Assembly: GCA_916700875.1 (NCBI GenBank)
Contig: CAKAKS010000031.1
Coordinates: forward strand, 20,309,880 to 20,373,879
Source: Sebastes aleutianus
Lineage: Eukaryota > Chordata > Actinopteri > Perciformes > Sebastidae
DNA: 64,000 nt
Direction: 5' to 3'
Part shown: positions 12,626-23,623 of the stretch, one piece after another
Layout: every line of letters begins with the position of its first letter
How positions within the stretch are numbered: the first letter of the stretch is position 1
Position numbers and translations under genes: made by a program
The notes under the pieces: model-generated
The model's database searches: none
What the model saw: only the letters and a program-made list of their open reading frames with translations
Told to the model about the DNA's origin: nothing

Positions 12626-14913
12626 GATTTGTCTGGAAGGTAGGACGGACAGTCAGGGATGGGAATTGAACCTGTGACATTCTGGACAGGATATTTTACC
12701 ATTAAGTGGCAGAACTGGACTGCAGGAGTCGTGGTGGGTAGAACCAATAACCTGCTGGGAAATCTCCAACTGTCTGGACCTCAGTTTAAAATGTCAGGAC
12801 AGTATTTTTCCTGAGGGGATTTTTAATTACGCATCTTTTCATCCATCCGTCCTCCATAGCTTTATATTCTTGTTAAGCCTATCCCAGCATGCATTGGGAG
12901 AGAGGAAGAGAAACACCCTCTGAGTCAGTGGGGTTTGGACTAGATTGAAAGACCACATTTTGGTACATTCTTTCTTTTCTTATTTTATTTTTTATTGCCA
13001 AAACGCTATAAACTAAAAATTCTTATATTCTTTTTAATCTACATACTGTACATCTACGCTAAAGCCGTCCGTACCACCATCATCACCGACCTCTCCTCTT
13101 CCTCCATCCACACTCTGTCCATTAGTCCCTAAAGCTCACAAGTAATCCAGGATTCAGGAGCGAACGGCAACAGGATGGAAATAAATCATAAGTTGACGAC
13201 CCGACATCTGGACGATGGATATTTGACCTGTTTATCTTCCTCGTGCGTCTCTCTCTCTTTCTAATAATAAACCTATGTCTCTTTATCTTGTCGTCATAAA
13301 GCTGTGCAGCTCTCTCCGAGTGTGTGTGTGTGTGTGTCTGTGTGTGTGTATGTTTGTGTGTAAAGGTAGTCACAAAGTCTAACTAGAGCAGGAAATGCTT
13401 AACACTGAATCCCCGAGCTGAACTGATTATACTAAATCAGTGTCACTGGATCAGTAGTGTTGCAGTTGTCGGCTCTGCTGTAATAACTTCCTTCCTTTGT
13501 TAACGGTTAATAACTGGTTTGTAAACCATCTATAAACATTATTTGGATGTTATTAGCAACTGATGATTATAATACCTTGTTAAATGGTTAATAAATACTT
13601 TATAAAGCATCTATAAACTTTATTTAGATAGATAGTTTATACTTTGTCAATAGTTAATAATTAGTTTATGGTCCATCTATCTATTTAATGTTTATAGATG
13701 TTTTACAAACAATTTCTTAAAGGTTTAAAAATCATTTGATAATGAATAACAAATTCTTAATACAATATATCATTTAAAAACAAATTATTTCATATTACAC
13801 AAACTAATGATAAAACAAATGATTGCATTACTAATAATTAGTAAACATAATTTCATTGTTTGTAAACAGTAAAATAACTTAACTAAATTCAATTAACTAT
13901 CAATTAACCATTTATAAATGATGGTTATTATAAGGAACATCATATAATGAACGTTTATATATAAACGTTATATTTTATAATGATTTTTTTAAATTATTCA
14001 CCATCTGGTTAAAGTACAAGATACACTTAAGTACTTACAATAATGTTTATTTTTGCAAACATGTTAATAGCTGATACAATTAGCACTCACAAGGTACAAA
14101 ATCTTAGAACAAAAATCTGAAACTGGATGGCACAAACAGTCTGGACTACTGGACAGCTAGAACCTGTACGGCCCTTGTTAAAGGGCCAGTTCACTCAAAT
14201 TACCACAAGAAAACCTTGAGGTTGCCATGGAGATGGTTTTGGTTTTATTTGTCCAGGTTTTGAGATATCTGTCCGTCTGTTTTGTACTGAGCCACAGGGA
14301 CTGAAATACCGTTATTCTGTTATAGAATTAATCGTATTTACTTTGCTGTTATTTTTCATTCGGTGTCAATGAAACTCAACACTTCCTTCAGATGTTTAAA
14401 AAATGTGTTTTTTGAACATTAAAGCAGGTAAACATGTTCTAGTAGAAACAGAAAATACAAGAATGAACCTGAAAATGTCCCCTTTAAAAGGGCATAGTTC
14501 TGTTACCATGTAAGCTTTTAATGTGAAAGAAATATTGAGTTTTATTGAGTGCAGCTTGACCGTGATAGAAACAAAAATGGCAAAGTATATTATATGTTGT
14601 ATGTTTACGTTATGTGTGTTATGTATACTGTTGCTGCTTGCACACAAGCGGCATCTGTGTTTTCTCGTAGCATCATCTCGTCACACCGAAACATCTTTAT
14701 TTCATTATTCACAGATACAAATTCACGTCCATTTTTCCATCCGGGACGGTCATGACATAACGGTGCTCCAGGTTATAACCACTTCCTGGAAACGGTCCCA
14801 TTTGCAGCTCCAAACACTCGCAGTCTTGTTGGCGTTTTCTGTGAAAAAGACCCACTGCTGCGCAGGAAGTGATGCGTTTACCATCACCAGTCTGTTTGGA
14901 ATAAAAAAGGTCT
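12626..14913. other. kcnv2 3'UTR and convergent intergenic region with pum3
   Basis: kcnv2 and pum3 converge here. An AATAAA at 13266-13271 may end the kcnv2 mRNA. A TTTATT at 14696-14701 (AATAAA on the minus strand) may end that of pum3. A (GT)n tract lies at about 13320-13350. From 13500 to 14000 there are repeated 'ttaataa/ctataaa'-type AT-rich words without a clear unit. No coding exon is seen. Confidence 0.5.
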
Positions 14914-17900
14914 CTACTTGTTCAGATTCTCCAGCAGGATTTCAGCTCCTTTGTTGTTGCTGATGCTGCTGAGCTCTGATTTGATGGTCTCCAGCGCCGC
15001 CTTGACCTCCGCGGCCACAGACTTGTCGTAGCTGTTCAGGAGGCTGCGCACAAAAACACGGGCAGAGATTTCAAAAAGGTTATTATCCAATAATATTATT
15101 TAAACTATTTAAAATGCCAATCATTTATCCATGTCACTTGGAACATGTAAACAGTGCAGCTCATGTGATGTCATGGCTTCTAGGTTTGATTTGGCTGTTA
15201 ACCATTTCTAGTTATCGAGAAACAGACAGGAGCACCGGAGAAGGAAAGGGCTGTCTGACGGCAAGATAAAGTGGTGAAAATATTCTAAATATAGCGTACA
15301 CTTAAACGGATATCGTTCTTTTAGGTGGCTACAATAAGTTGTTCTGCCGTCCACAGCACTGTATTGCTTTGCTCCAGTGCTCCTGTCTGTTTCTCGATGC
15401 TGGGGGCGTGCAGACCGTCATCTACTGTAGGTAATCAACCTACTATGGATAAGTACCCACTTCAAAACACCCAAAGCATCCCTTTAAGTAACAGCAGTGT
15501 ATCGTGTAATCAGACTGACCTGCAGAGCACCATGGCTCCTCTGTTGACTTTGACCCAGCTCTTCAGCGTCTCTGTCCCCACTGTGTCCACCAGTATCCTG
15601 CCGAACCGCTCTGAGAGGACAAGCGAGGTAGACGTCAAAAGGGGGAAGGAAGAGAGAGAGAGAGAGACAAGGTTTAGTTATAAATAATTTAACTTCTATT
15701 TAGTCCGAGGAGGTTATGTTTCTGTCACCTTTGTCTTTGTCTTCACTGATTTCAATGCAGTTTGGTGGAAAGTTGGGCCATGGGTCAACAGTTTTTAGTG
15801 CCCTCTTGTGGCCGTTAAATCATTTTACCCTTTCACATAATCCTGTTTGTGTGTGAGGCATACGGGCAAAGCTCTTTAACTTTCTTTTTAGTTTGTCATC
15901 AGACATGTTTTTTTGTGATTCTATTTTTTATCCCAGTTGCCGTACATAAGTGCAATTAAATTAATTGACTGACAGAAAAAGTCTTCAAGTCTCTGTAGGT
16001 TCATTTTCACAGCATGCTGACATAAATTGACATTGAGAAGCAGTGTTTACCTTCCTTGCCGGCCTCTGCCAGTTGCATGTCCTGCTCCATGAGCCATTTC
16101 AGCACCAGGTGTCCTGCTGGATGCTCCGCCATGTGAAGCTGCAGCAGAAACAAAAACTCAAGAGTGAAGAACTGCCCTTCTGCTAGCCATCCTACCAATA
16201 ACACACACACACCCACACACACCGTACCTGTCCATTGGTCCCTCCTGGCACCAACTCATGATTGGCCAGCAGAGCCACGGCCGTCATGGCGGGCCGCAGG
16301 TCCCCGCAGGCCGACGCCAGGATGTCACTAATGGTGACGCTGGACGCCTTGTCCGTCACCATGGTGGCGGCGTTGTCACGGAGATGGTCCAGCAGCGGGG
16401 GGGAGACGACTTCCAGCAGCTCCCTCCTCCGAACCGCCATGTCCTTTTTACTGAAGAGAGGAACACGGAGCTGATCTCACTGTGGTTCATTTGGGCCTTA
16501 AACAGTTTCTCATCATTTACATCACTCTCGACTAACTGATGCAGCAGATTTATTTCCTTCAAGAGGCCGTTTGATTCAGGTCACTATAAATATTTCATAA
16601 TGTCTCATGTATTCATTTAATATTGAACATTTTGGAGCTTCATCATTTTCCAGCCAATAAACTGTGACTATGATCCTTTTGTGCTTCATGGCTGTTAACA
16701 TTGTACCTCCTTTCCTTTCTTACTGACAGCTGTCACACCTTTAGTTTCAACAGGATTTGTTCGGAAGGTCGAGTCTATCAACACACACACACACACGTGG
16801 TTGTTACCTGTGAGTGTTTCCGTCTCCTCGCTCCAGCACCTTGATGATCTCTGGCAGCAGGTGAGCAGGGTCTCTGGGGTTCAGCAGGTACAACAAAACC
16901 TTCTTGCCGTATTTATTACCGATGACCTCATCCAGAGACAACAAGATCTCCTGAACAGGTTAGACAAGATGTTTCTTTGACATTAACTACAACTGTTCTC
17001 TTTTCACATCATACTTGTTTTATTTCTTTAGGAAAAAGTGCAGTCACTATGGAAATAATCAGGATTATCATTGAGTCTCATGCAGTATCATCAAACCACA
17101 TGACATCAGACTTACTGAGAGCACGGCCTGTTTGACCAGCTTGGTGTCGTCCACGCAGTCGAACATGGCCAGAAGAACCAGGTGACCAAACTCTCCCTGT
17201 GGACAGATAACAGTCAGTCTGAAGAGGTTTAACAGCTGACACATGAACAACAGGAGTTTAAAGGAAAACTTCAAGATCTGAACGTTTGGACTGATGATTG
17301 AGCTCAGATATTTCTACACATGTTCTCAGCTGGTAAGGTAAACAATTAGCCTCGGTTGAGACCACTTCTAATAATAATCATTTAGTTTCTGATCGTCTCT
17401 AAAATCTAAAGAGCAAATAAAGCATTGACAGCGTGTTTCTAGAATGAATGAATGGAGCAGCAACTCACCGTGGCAAACTTCACCATGTACGTCTTCATAG
17501 TTTTGATGATGACTTTTCTGTCCTGAAACGTGGAAAAATAAAACGTTTGCTCAAAACAAAGACACTTTGCACCAGACATTTATTTTACTTTAATACTTTT
17601 ATTTTCCTGCCATTGAAAGGCTAAATGTCCTCATCTTAAAAGGTACAGTGTGTAGGATTTAGTGGCATCTAGTGATGTGGTTGCAGATTGCAACCAACTG
17701 AGTGCCCCTCTGCTTACTCCTCCCTTTCCAAGACTGAGGTAATGTAGCGAGTCAAAATTGTTGTCATTGATGTAGTCCTGTAATCTGTGTGGTTGATCCA
17801 AACTAAATTTCCTTCTGGACAATAATAAAGTTAAATCTTCATTAAAAAACAGAGTGTGTTGTCTGCTCTGTGTGTGTGTGTGTGTGTATACACACCTTGG

Positions 17901-20900
17901 CCGTCCCGTGCCACAGACAGTGCATAGCCACTCGTGCTCCGTCGTGTGTGTGAGCCATGTAGACAACCGACTCTCTGATCGACTCGATCATCTCCTGCTC
18001 ACATCAGAACAAACACAAACCAACGAGAGGAAACATGTTAGTGGTAAATACAGTCAGCACTAAATACACTTATTAACCTGTCTTTTATTTTGAAATTATT
18101 TCGTGCTCCTGTGAAACTGTAATATTTGTCTTCTTCATAGGTCAAATTTCTGCAGATGTTTTGCTTTGTTTATTTCTTTGATTGTCTTTTGTTGCATTTT
18201 GTTTTACACCACATTGTACCTTTCTGAAGAGCATTACTAGAGAGATGTGCTACTATTCCGATATTTAGAACATTATGTGAGATGTCAAAGAGCTGCTTAC
18301 CGTTCTCGGTTTTTCGGGTGCTAACAGGAAGAAGTCCAGGAAGACTTTGTGGACCAGAGAGTGTTTGATGACTTGTTCTCTGAAACACAACAACAGAAGT
18401 TGTAGTTAGATGGTTTAAATTCTGCGCATTAATAAAATACAATCAAAGTAAGAGAAAAAAATGACAGAATATTAATTCAAATTGAATTAAATCAGATAAG
18501 GAAAAGGGGGAATGAAAGGAAAAAGTAAAACAAAACTGACCAAAATTATCTTCCAAACTCAATCAAAGCAGCTTTAGTTCTGACATTAAAGCAAATGTAA
18601 TTTTCACATTAATCCAATCCTCAACTGAGTGAATTTCTCTTCTCTTCCTTGTCGGTGATATTTTACCTGCAATTAACATGATATCGCTTTGTTCTCTATT
18701 TGTGTTTCTATTCTTTTTTTGGCGTAGCGCTGCAGCTAACCATTATGTTTCCCAAATAAATATTTAACAGACAGATAAAATGACAGAAAACAGTGAAAAT
18801 GGTCATCACAAGTGACCAGAACCTGAAGTGACGTCTTTAATGATGTGTGATGAATGTGTGATTTGTTTTTTGTTTTCTCGTCTTACTTCTGAGCCATGGG
18901 TGTGAGACTCTGCTTCATCTCATCGATGATGTTGTTCAGCTTGTCCGGGTTCGCCTCTGCAACTTTCTCGATGGTGTTGCACACTGTCGACTGGACGCAC
19001 AGGCAGAGAAATGTTCACTCGGTCAGTCAGCAGCAGATATTACACCCACATAACCATAGTTAATCCAATACAAATATCATGGTGCATAATAATATCTGGA
19101 AGCAGCCCAACACTATTGCACGTGTGTGTGTGTACCTTGCAGATAGTAAAGGTGTTCCCGTACAGCCCCTCGGTGAGCATGAGTCTCTGTGCGAGCACGG
19201 CTTTGTCGTTGTAGGCGTACTCGATGATGGACGAGGCGGCGGCGTGGCGAAGCATCGGCCGCACGTGACCTTTAAATTTTACCATCACAGCCGCCACCAG
19301 CTCCTTGTTCCTGTGTAGAAAATACATACAAACATTTAGTTCACACATGTCCACACACAACTGAAATATCATCTATATCTTTCAACTGGACCACGTTGAA
19401 GTCTGATGTAAATATGGACTTCTGCTGAATCTGAGCTGACTCACCCGTACATCAGCATTTTTTTCACCACGTGTTTGCCGTACTGCGACTTACACAAACC
19501 GATGATGTCCTCTGTGGGAGACAACAAATGAATGTTTGTTAATTAGCTGCTCTTCTCGTAGTTTATTTATCAGCCACAGAGGAAACTCAAAACCCATCTG
19601 CTCACCTTTGAGCTCCTCTAACACTTCCTTTCTCTGCTCGTGGCTGCCGAACTGGATGAAACACTGCAGCACTCGCACCGAGTCGTGAGCAAACGCCATC
19701 TGGAGGCAGGAGAGCACAGTCAGAAATGAGGCTTCTGGTCTGACTGCTCGTGTTTCGTGACCCTTTAGACTTCTTTATAACGGTGTTTCCATGTTCCCAA
19801 TCATGAGACAGAAAGAGACTCACCTGTTTCATCTTCCCGCGGATCAGGTCATGGAGGTCCTTCATCAGTTTCTTCTTCAATTCGTCGTCGCACTTCTTCC
19901 TGTTGACACACACACACACCACCATCATCTGTCAGTGAGCAGGCAGCAGTGCGCCATTCACGTTACATTTATACTAGTCAAATTACCACAGCAAACAGTT
20001 CAAGGACTCTTCTACTTTATTGTATTTCTATGTATACTCTTCTAGATATTTGTTTTATGAGTCTTTGTGCATGTGGTGCGAGTTTTACGACACATATATG
20101 ATCTGTTGTAGAATGTTTCAGTTCACTTTCTTTTTAGTTTAAAAAGGTAATAAAGGGCAGAAATACCTCCTGAGGTCTCCCCACACTTGTTTGCACTGAC
20201 GGATGATCTGGAACATGTCCTTCCTCTCCGCCTCCTGTCTGCTATTCTTCAGGTCCTTCTTCTTCTGCTGCCTGTTCTTCTCCTCAGTCGGCTCCTCCTT
20301 CGGCTTAAACTCGCCTTTATTCATCCTCTTAGCCATCGGACCTGATTGCACATACACACACACACACACACAGAGAAGTCACTCACAATGTTTTCACACT
20401 TCAGTGATAATCATCAAGAAGAGATTCAGGCTGAATCCAGGCAGCGGAGGAACAGGAGTTAAAGACACAGTGAAACAGGCAACCAATCGCAAGTCTTGAA
20501 TCATGTAGCATTTGATGAGGGCTAATTGTGAATCCAGGAGGAACACAGACACATGAAGGAACTGTGAGTGAAAACACTAACTTGTTAACATGTTGAGCAA
20601 CGATGGGAAGTAAAAGACTGAAATATGCAAAACCACATTTTGATCTGACAGCAAGCAGTTGTTTTCTCACCTTCACCCTCTTCTTCTTTATTTTTCCCTT
20701 TAAATGGCATTTTCCTTTTCTGCGGCCCCGTCCCGCCTTTGGAGAAAGCAAATTTGCCGCCATCTCCACCTTTCCCCGGTCTGCCTTTCCTCTCTGCGTT
20801 GTTGTACGGCTTGAAGGGCTTTTTACCACCCGGCTTACCGCCTGGTTTTCCACCAAGTTTGGTCCCCATGGAATCTGGACAGAGTGAGACATGCCGGGTG

Positions 20901-21024
20901 ACAAACCTGGTTGAAAGTGATGGTGTACATAGCTGGTTTATGTTAACTAGAGTTTACCTTTTCCTTTCTGTGTAAACTTCTTCCCATCTTTAGGAGAAAA
21001 GGGTTTTTTGGATTTAGCCTCCAT
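14914..21024 (-). CDS. pum3: Pumilio homolog 3 (Puf-A), nucleolar RNA-binding protein
   Basis: Seventeen coding exons on the minus strand: 21024-20958, 20874-20671, 20341-20167, 19899-19824, 19699-19606, 19511-19445, 19310-19136, 18990-18887, 18379-18301, 17994-17896, 17522-17469, 17196-17116, 16950-16808, 16450-16228, 16138-16051, 15610-15520 and 15043-14914. All phases match and they total 649 residues (human 648). The N-terminus (MEAKSKKPFSPKDGKK) is very rich in Lys and Gly, as in a nucleolar protein. Puf-type helical repeats follow, for example SQYGKHVVKKMLMYG, VIKHSLVHKVFLDFF, GEFGHLVLLAMFDCVDDTKL and NKYGKKVLLYLLNPRDP. The C-terminus carries the CPL-type part (LHMAEHPAGHLVLKWL). Human Puf-A is implicated in ribosome biogenesis and binds nucleic acid without strong sequence preference. 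The ATG follows an acceptor at 21026, so translation starts in the second exon. Confidence 0.95.
15300..15490 (-). repeat. MITE-like repeat between the last pum3 exons
   Basis: The stretch ending at 15486 ('acttcaaaacacccaaagca', then 'tccctttaa') is the reverse complement of a segment at 12155-12200 in kcnv2 intron 8. Two oppositely oriented copies of the same end 3.3 kb apart indicate a dispersed inverted-end element. The inner limit is uncertain. Confidence 0.45.
17636..17830. repeat. Dispersed repeat in a pum3 intron
   Basis: The segment begins 'taaaaggtacagtgtgtagg' and runs through 'gcagattgcaaccaactgag'. I recognise this as a common short interspersed sequence of percomorph genomes. 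There is no coding capacity and no second copy in this window, so the call rests on recall. Confidence 0.35.
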
Positions 21025-21084
21025 CCTAAAGTGCGACCCAGAGAGAAACGGAGATGAGGACAACAGCAGAAAGACATACAAGTA

Positions 21085-21585
21085 ATCAGAAATCTGGGCT
21101 CCTCTGGTTAGCTGGCCTTACAGCTGCAAAGCGACTAATAGCATGCAGATGGAAAGCTCCACATTTTGTCAATATACAAAGATGGCTTCTTGACTTCATA
21201 GATATAGCAGGTATGGAGCACTGGGCTGCAAACATGCACTTGACAAAAAGAGAAAATATATCACATTGGAAACAAGCAATCACTACAATTAAATCCTTCA
21301 TATAATTGTTCTCCGAGTCCCCAAGGTCTAGTGTTGGTGGGATGGGAGGGACCCAAAGGGAGGGACATATTTCTAGGTGGCGCAGAAGTTTTTATTTAAA
21401 TGTCTTTTTGTTGTTATTTGTTTGTTTTTTTTCTTTTCCTGTAGCTGCTTGCCAATTTTGTAATGATTAGTACATGGACATTTGTGATTATATTCTTTTA
21501 CTTTATTGGTGATCTATCAATTTGTAACCCCACCCTATATAATTCTGCTTAAATACCAATAAAAAAATGTATCACAAAAAAAAGA
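21085..21585 (+). mobile_element. LINE (L1-like) 3' end in the pum3 5'UTR intron
   Basis: A plus-strand open segment up to 21305 reads like the extreme C-terminus of an L1-type ORF2. It contains LTAAKRLIACRWK, IQRWLLDFI, a Trp-rich middle and ISHWKQAI before the stop. An A-rich, AT-rich tail follows, with AATAAAAAAA near 21560. It is a 5'-truncated insertion, antisense to pum3, in the intron between its 5'UTR exon and its first coding exon. Confidence 0.55.
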
Positions 21586-22177
21586 AATATGGGCTCCAAA
21601 ACATTTCACATACCAAAGTCCCACATATTTCTAGGACTAAAAATCACAAAACAGCAATACACTAAATTATCGTATTCACACTTTATGAGATTTTGACAAT
21701 TCAGAGGGTTAAGAGTTACTTTGCAAAGTGAGGTTTTAAACGCAAATAATACCAAGTTCTGACAGTCAAAGAGTCAGACCACAGACAACAAGAAAATACC
21801 TGTCTACTGATGTTAGACCCATGAATAAGTTAACACTGACTAAACTGTTTCATGACTTACTGTTACTTACTCTTTTGATACTTGAGCACATTTTGCTAGT
21901 AATACGTTAACATTACTTAATTCCACATTATACAATTAACTTATTTCTATTAGTTTTACATTGTGTTGTCGCTACTTTCACTTGGATAACGTTAAAGGGT
22001 TAGAACTAGTTTATTATGCTATTAGCTGTCTTAACCTAGCTAATATCATAAAAAACAACGGGTGTCAACAACATATTATTATACTATAGATAACGCTACA
22101 CACTTCTGCTGTTTAACTGTACTGTTAACGTGAATAAAAACATGATATATAGTAGAGTTTATAGTGGAGTAACTCAC

Positions 22178-22240
22178 ATTAGAGAGTCTCTCACGCGCTG
22201 CTCCAGATCAGTCCCATGCGTTCAGGAACCAACACGGTTT
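22178..22240 (-). other. pum3: Putative pum3 5'UTR exon
   Basis: On the minus strand a strong donor (GTGAGTT, complement of 22171-22177) follows a short GC-richer segment. The first coding exon has its own acceptor, a pyrimidine-rich tract then AG at 21027-21026, one base upstream of the ATG. A noncoding first exon in this place would explain both sites. The upstream limit (transcription start) is a guess. Confidence 0.5.
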
Positions 22241-22284
22241 ACGGCACAAAACCGTCCAATCAAACTAAAGCTTCACTGCCGTAA

Positions 22285-22390
22285 AACTTCTTCTTCTTCA
22301 TCTATGGTGTTTATTGGCGATTGGCAAACCAGCTTAGAGGTGAATTACAGCCACCTACTGGACTGGAGTGTAAAGCAGTAGATTGGCAGG
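22285..22390. repeat. Short dispersed fish repeat
   Basis: The segment with 'ggtgtttattggcgattggc' and 'ccacctactggactggagtg' is a sequence I recognise as highly dispersed in percomorph genomes. It sits immediately upstream of pum3. There is no second copy in this window, so confidence is limited. Confidence 0.35.
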
Positions 22391-22469
22391 AACAAATTAA
22401 AAAATAATAAAATAAAAATGTATAATAATAATAATAATAATTATTATTATTATTTTTTGATATATTTGA

Positions 22470-23000
22470 ATGAATGAATGAATGAAAGACTTTATTTCGA
22501 ACATATAATAAATAAAAACAGATACAAAATAATAACAAACAAAAGAAGAGTTATAGTGTCCGAAAAGGAGTAGGTAGAAGAAAAACTTATATTACCCTAC
22601 CCCTTTCTCACTTCTCCTCTATTAACTCATATATCATAGAATGATAATATAATATAATATAAAAACTATCCCAGATTTATTTACATCCCAAGTTGAATAT
22701 ATGAACAGCATCCCAAGTTTATTTACAACCCACAAATACATCCGGAGTTAAAAAGTATATAACCAACCTTTAACACAACTCTTCTTCAACCATATACCTC
22801 CCAAAAATATCTTTCTTGTATAGCTTTTTAAATTGATTTATATTTGTGCTCCCCTTCAACCCATCACCTAACCCATTCCACAAATCCACCCCACAAACTG
22901 AAATACACATACTCTTCTTTTTTGTACGAACACAATGCTTTTTAAAATTAAATTTTCCTCTTAAATTATAACCCCCCTCCCTGTCACAAAACATTCTATT
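22470..23000 (-). mobile_element. Non-LTR retrotransposon 3' end with (ATTC)n tail, minus strand
   Basis: The minus strand encodes a fragment (22994-22770) with KKSMCISVCGVDLWNGLGDGL and FKKLYKKDIF. These are typical of the end of reverse-transcriptase proteins of fish LINEs, just before the stop. Downstream on that strand lies an untranslated tail ending in a TTCATTCATTCATTC microsatellite (22470-22486). It is truncated at its 5' end and not intact. Confidence 0.6.
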
Positions 23001-23356
23001 ATTTACTGTATTGTTATTGTTGTTATTATATATATCTTGTCCTAGTTGTTTTTTTTATCACTATTATGTAGTCATATTATTTCTTTATATTAATCTTGTC
23101 TCTAGGTGGAGGCTTCAGATAAGATAAATATATTATTCATTTATTTTTTTGTTATGTTGTATAGTCTTAAATTGTGCAAAACAAATAAACAGAATGAATA
23201 TGATATGTGCCTTTTTGACTGTGCAATATTTTTCTCCCTAGGATGGCAAAGGCATGACCCTGAAATAAAGCAACTCAAGCAGACAACTGCAATGAAGCAA
23301 AAAAAGGCTAAGAACTACATTAACCAGCAGGCTTTGCGGGGGGAGTGACTCTCCTT

Positions 23357-23369
23357 GTTGCATGGCAAC
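23357..23369. promoter_or_regulatory. X-box-like RFX site in the cfap44 promoter
   Basis: The 13-mer GTTGCATGGCAAC is a perfect GTTGC/GCAAC inverted repeat. It matches the RFX X-box consensus (GTNRCC-N-RGYAAC) with one mismatch in the left half. It lies about 265 bp upstream of the first cfap44 ATG and about 50 bp before the likely end of a noncoding first exon (donor at 23432). RFX factors activate ciliary genes through such sites, which fits an axonemal gene. Binding is inferred. Confidence 0.65.
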
Positions 23370-23623
23370 GCCTCGCTCCAAACTAAAAACGGACCAGAGG
23401 AGTCAGAGAACTACAGAGACAAATATAGAAGGTAGCAGAAATTAAATATGAGTCAAAGTTAACTTTAAAACGTTTTAGTAAGTATTAGCTTGATACTGAA
23501 TAACCGAAAATCTAACTTTAGCTAGTTGCTAACGCTGTATTTTACTTTGTTATCACATTGGTCAAGTTGGAATATATATTATACTAAGCCTTTGAATAAT
23601 AAATAGTGCTCTTTATTTTACAG

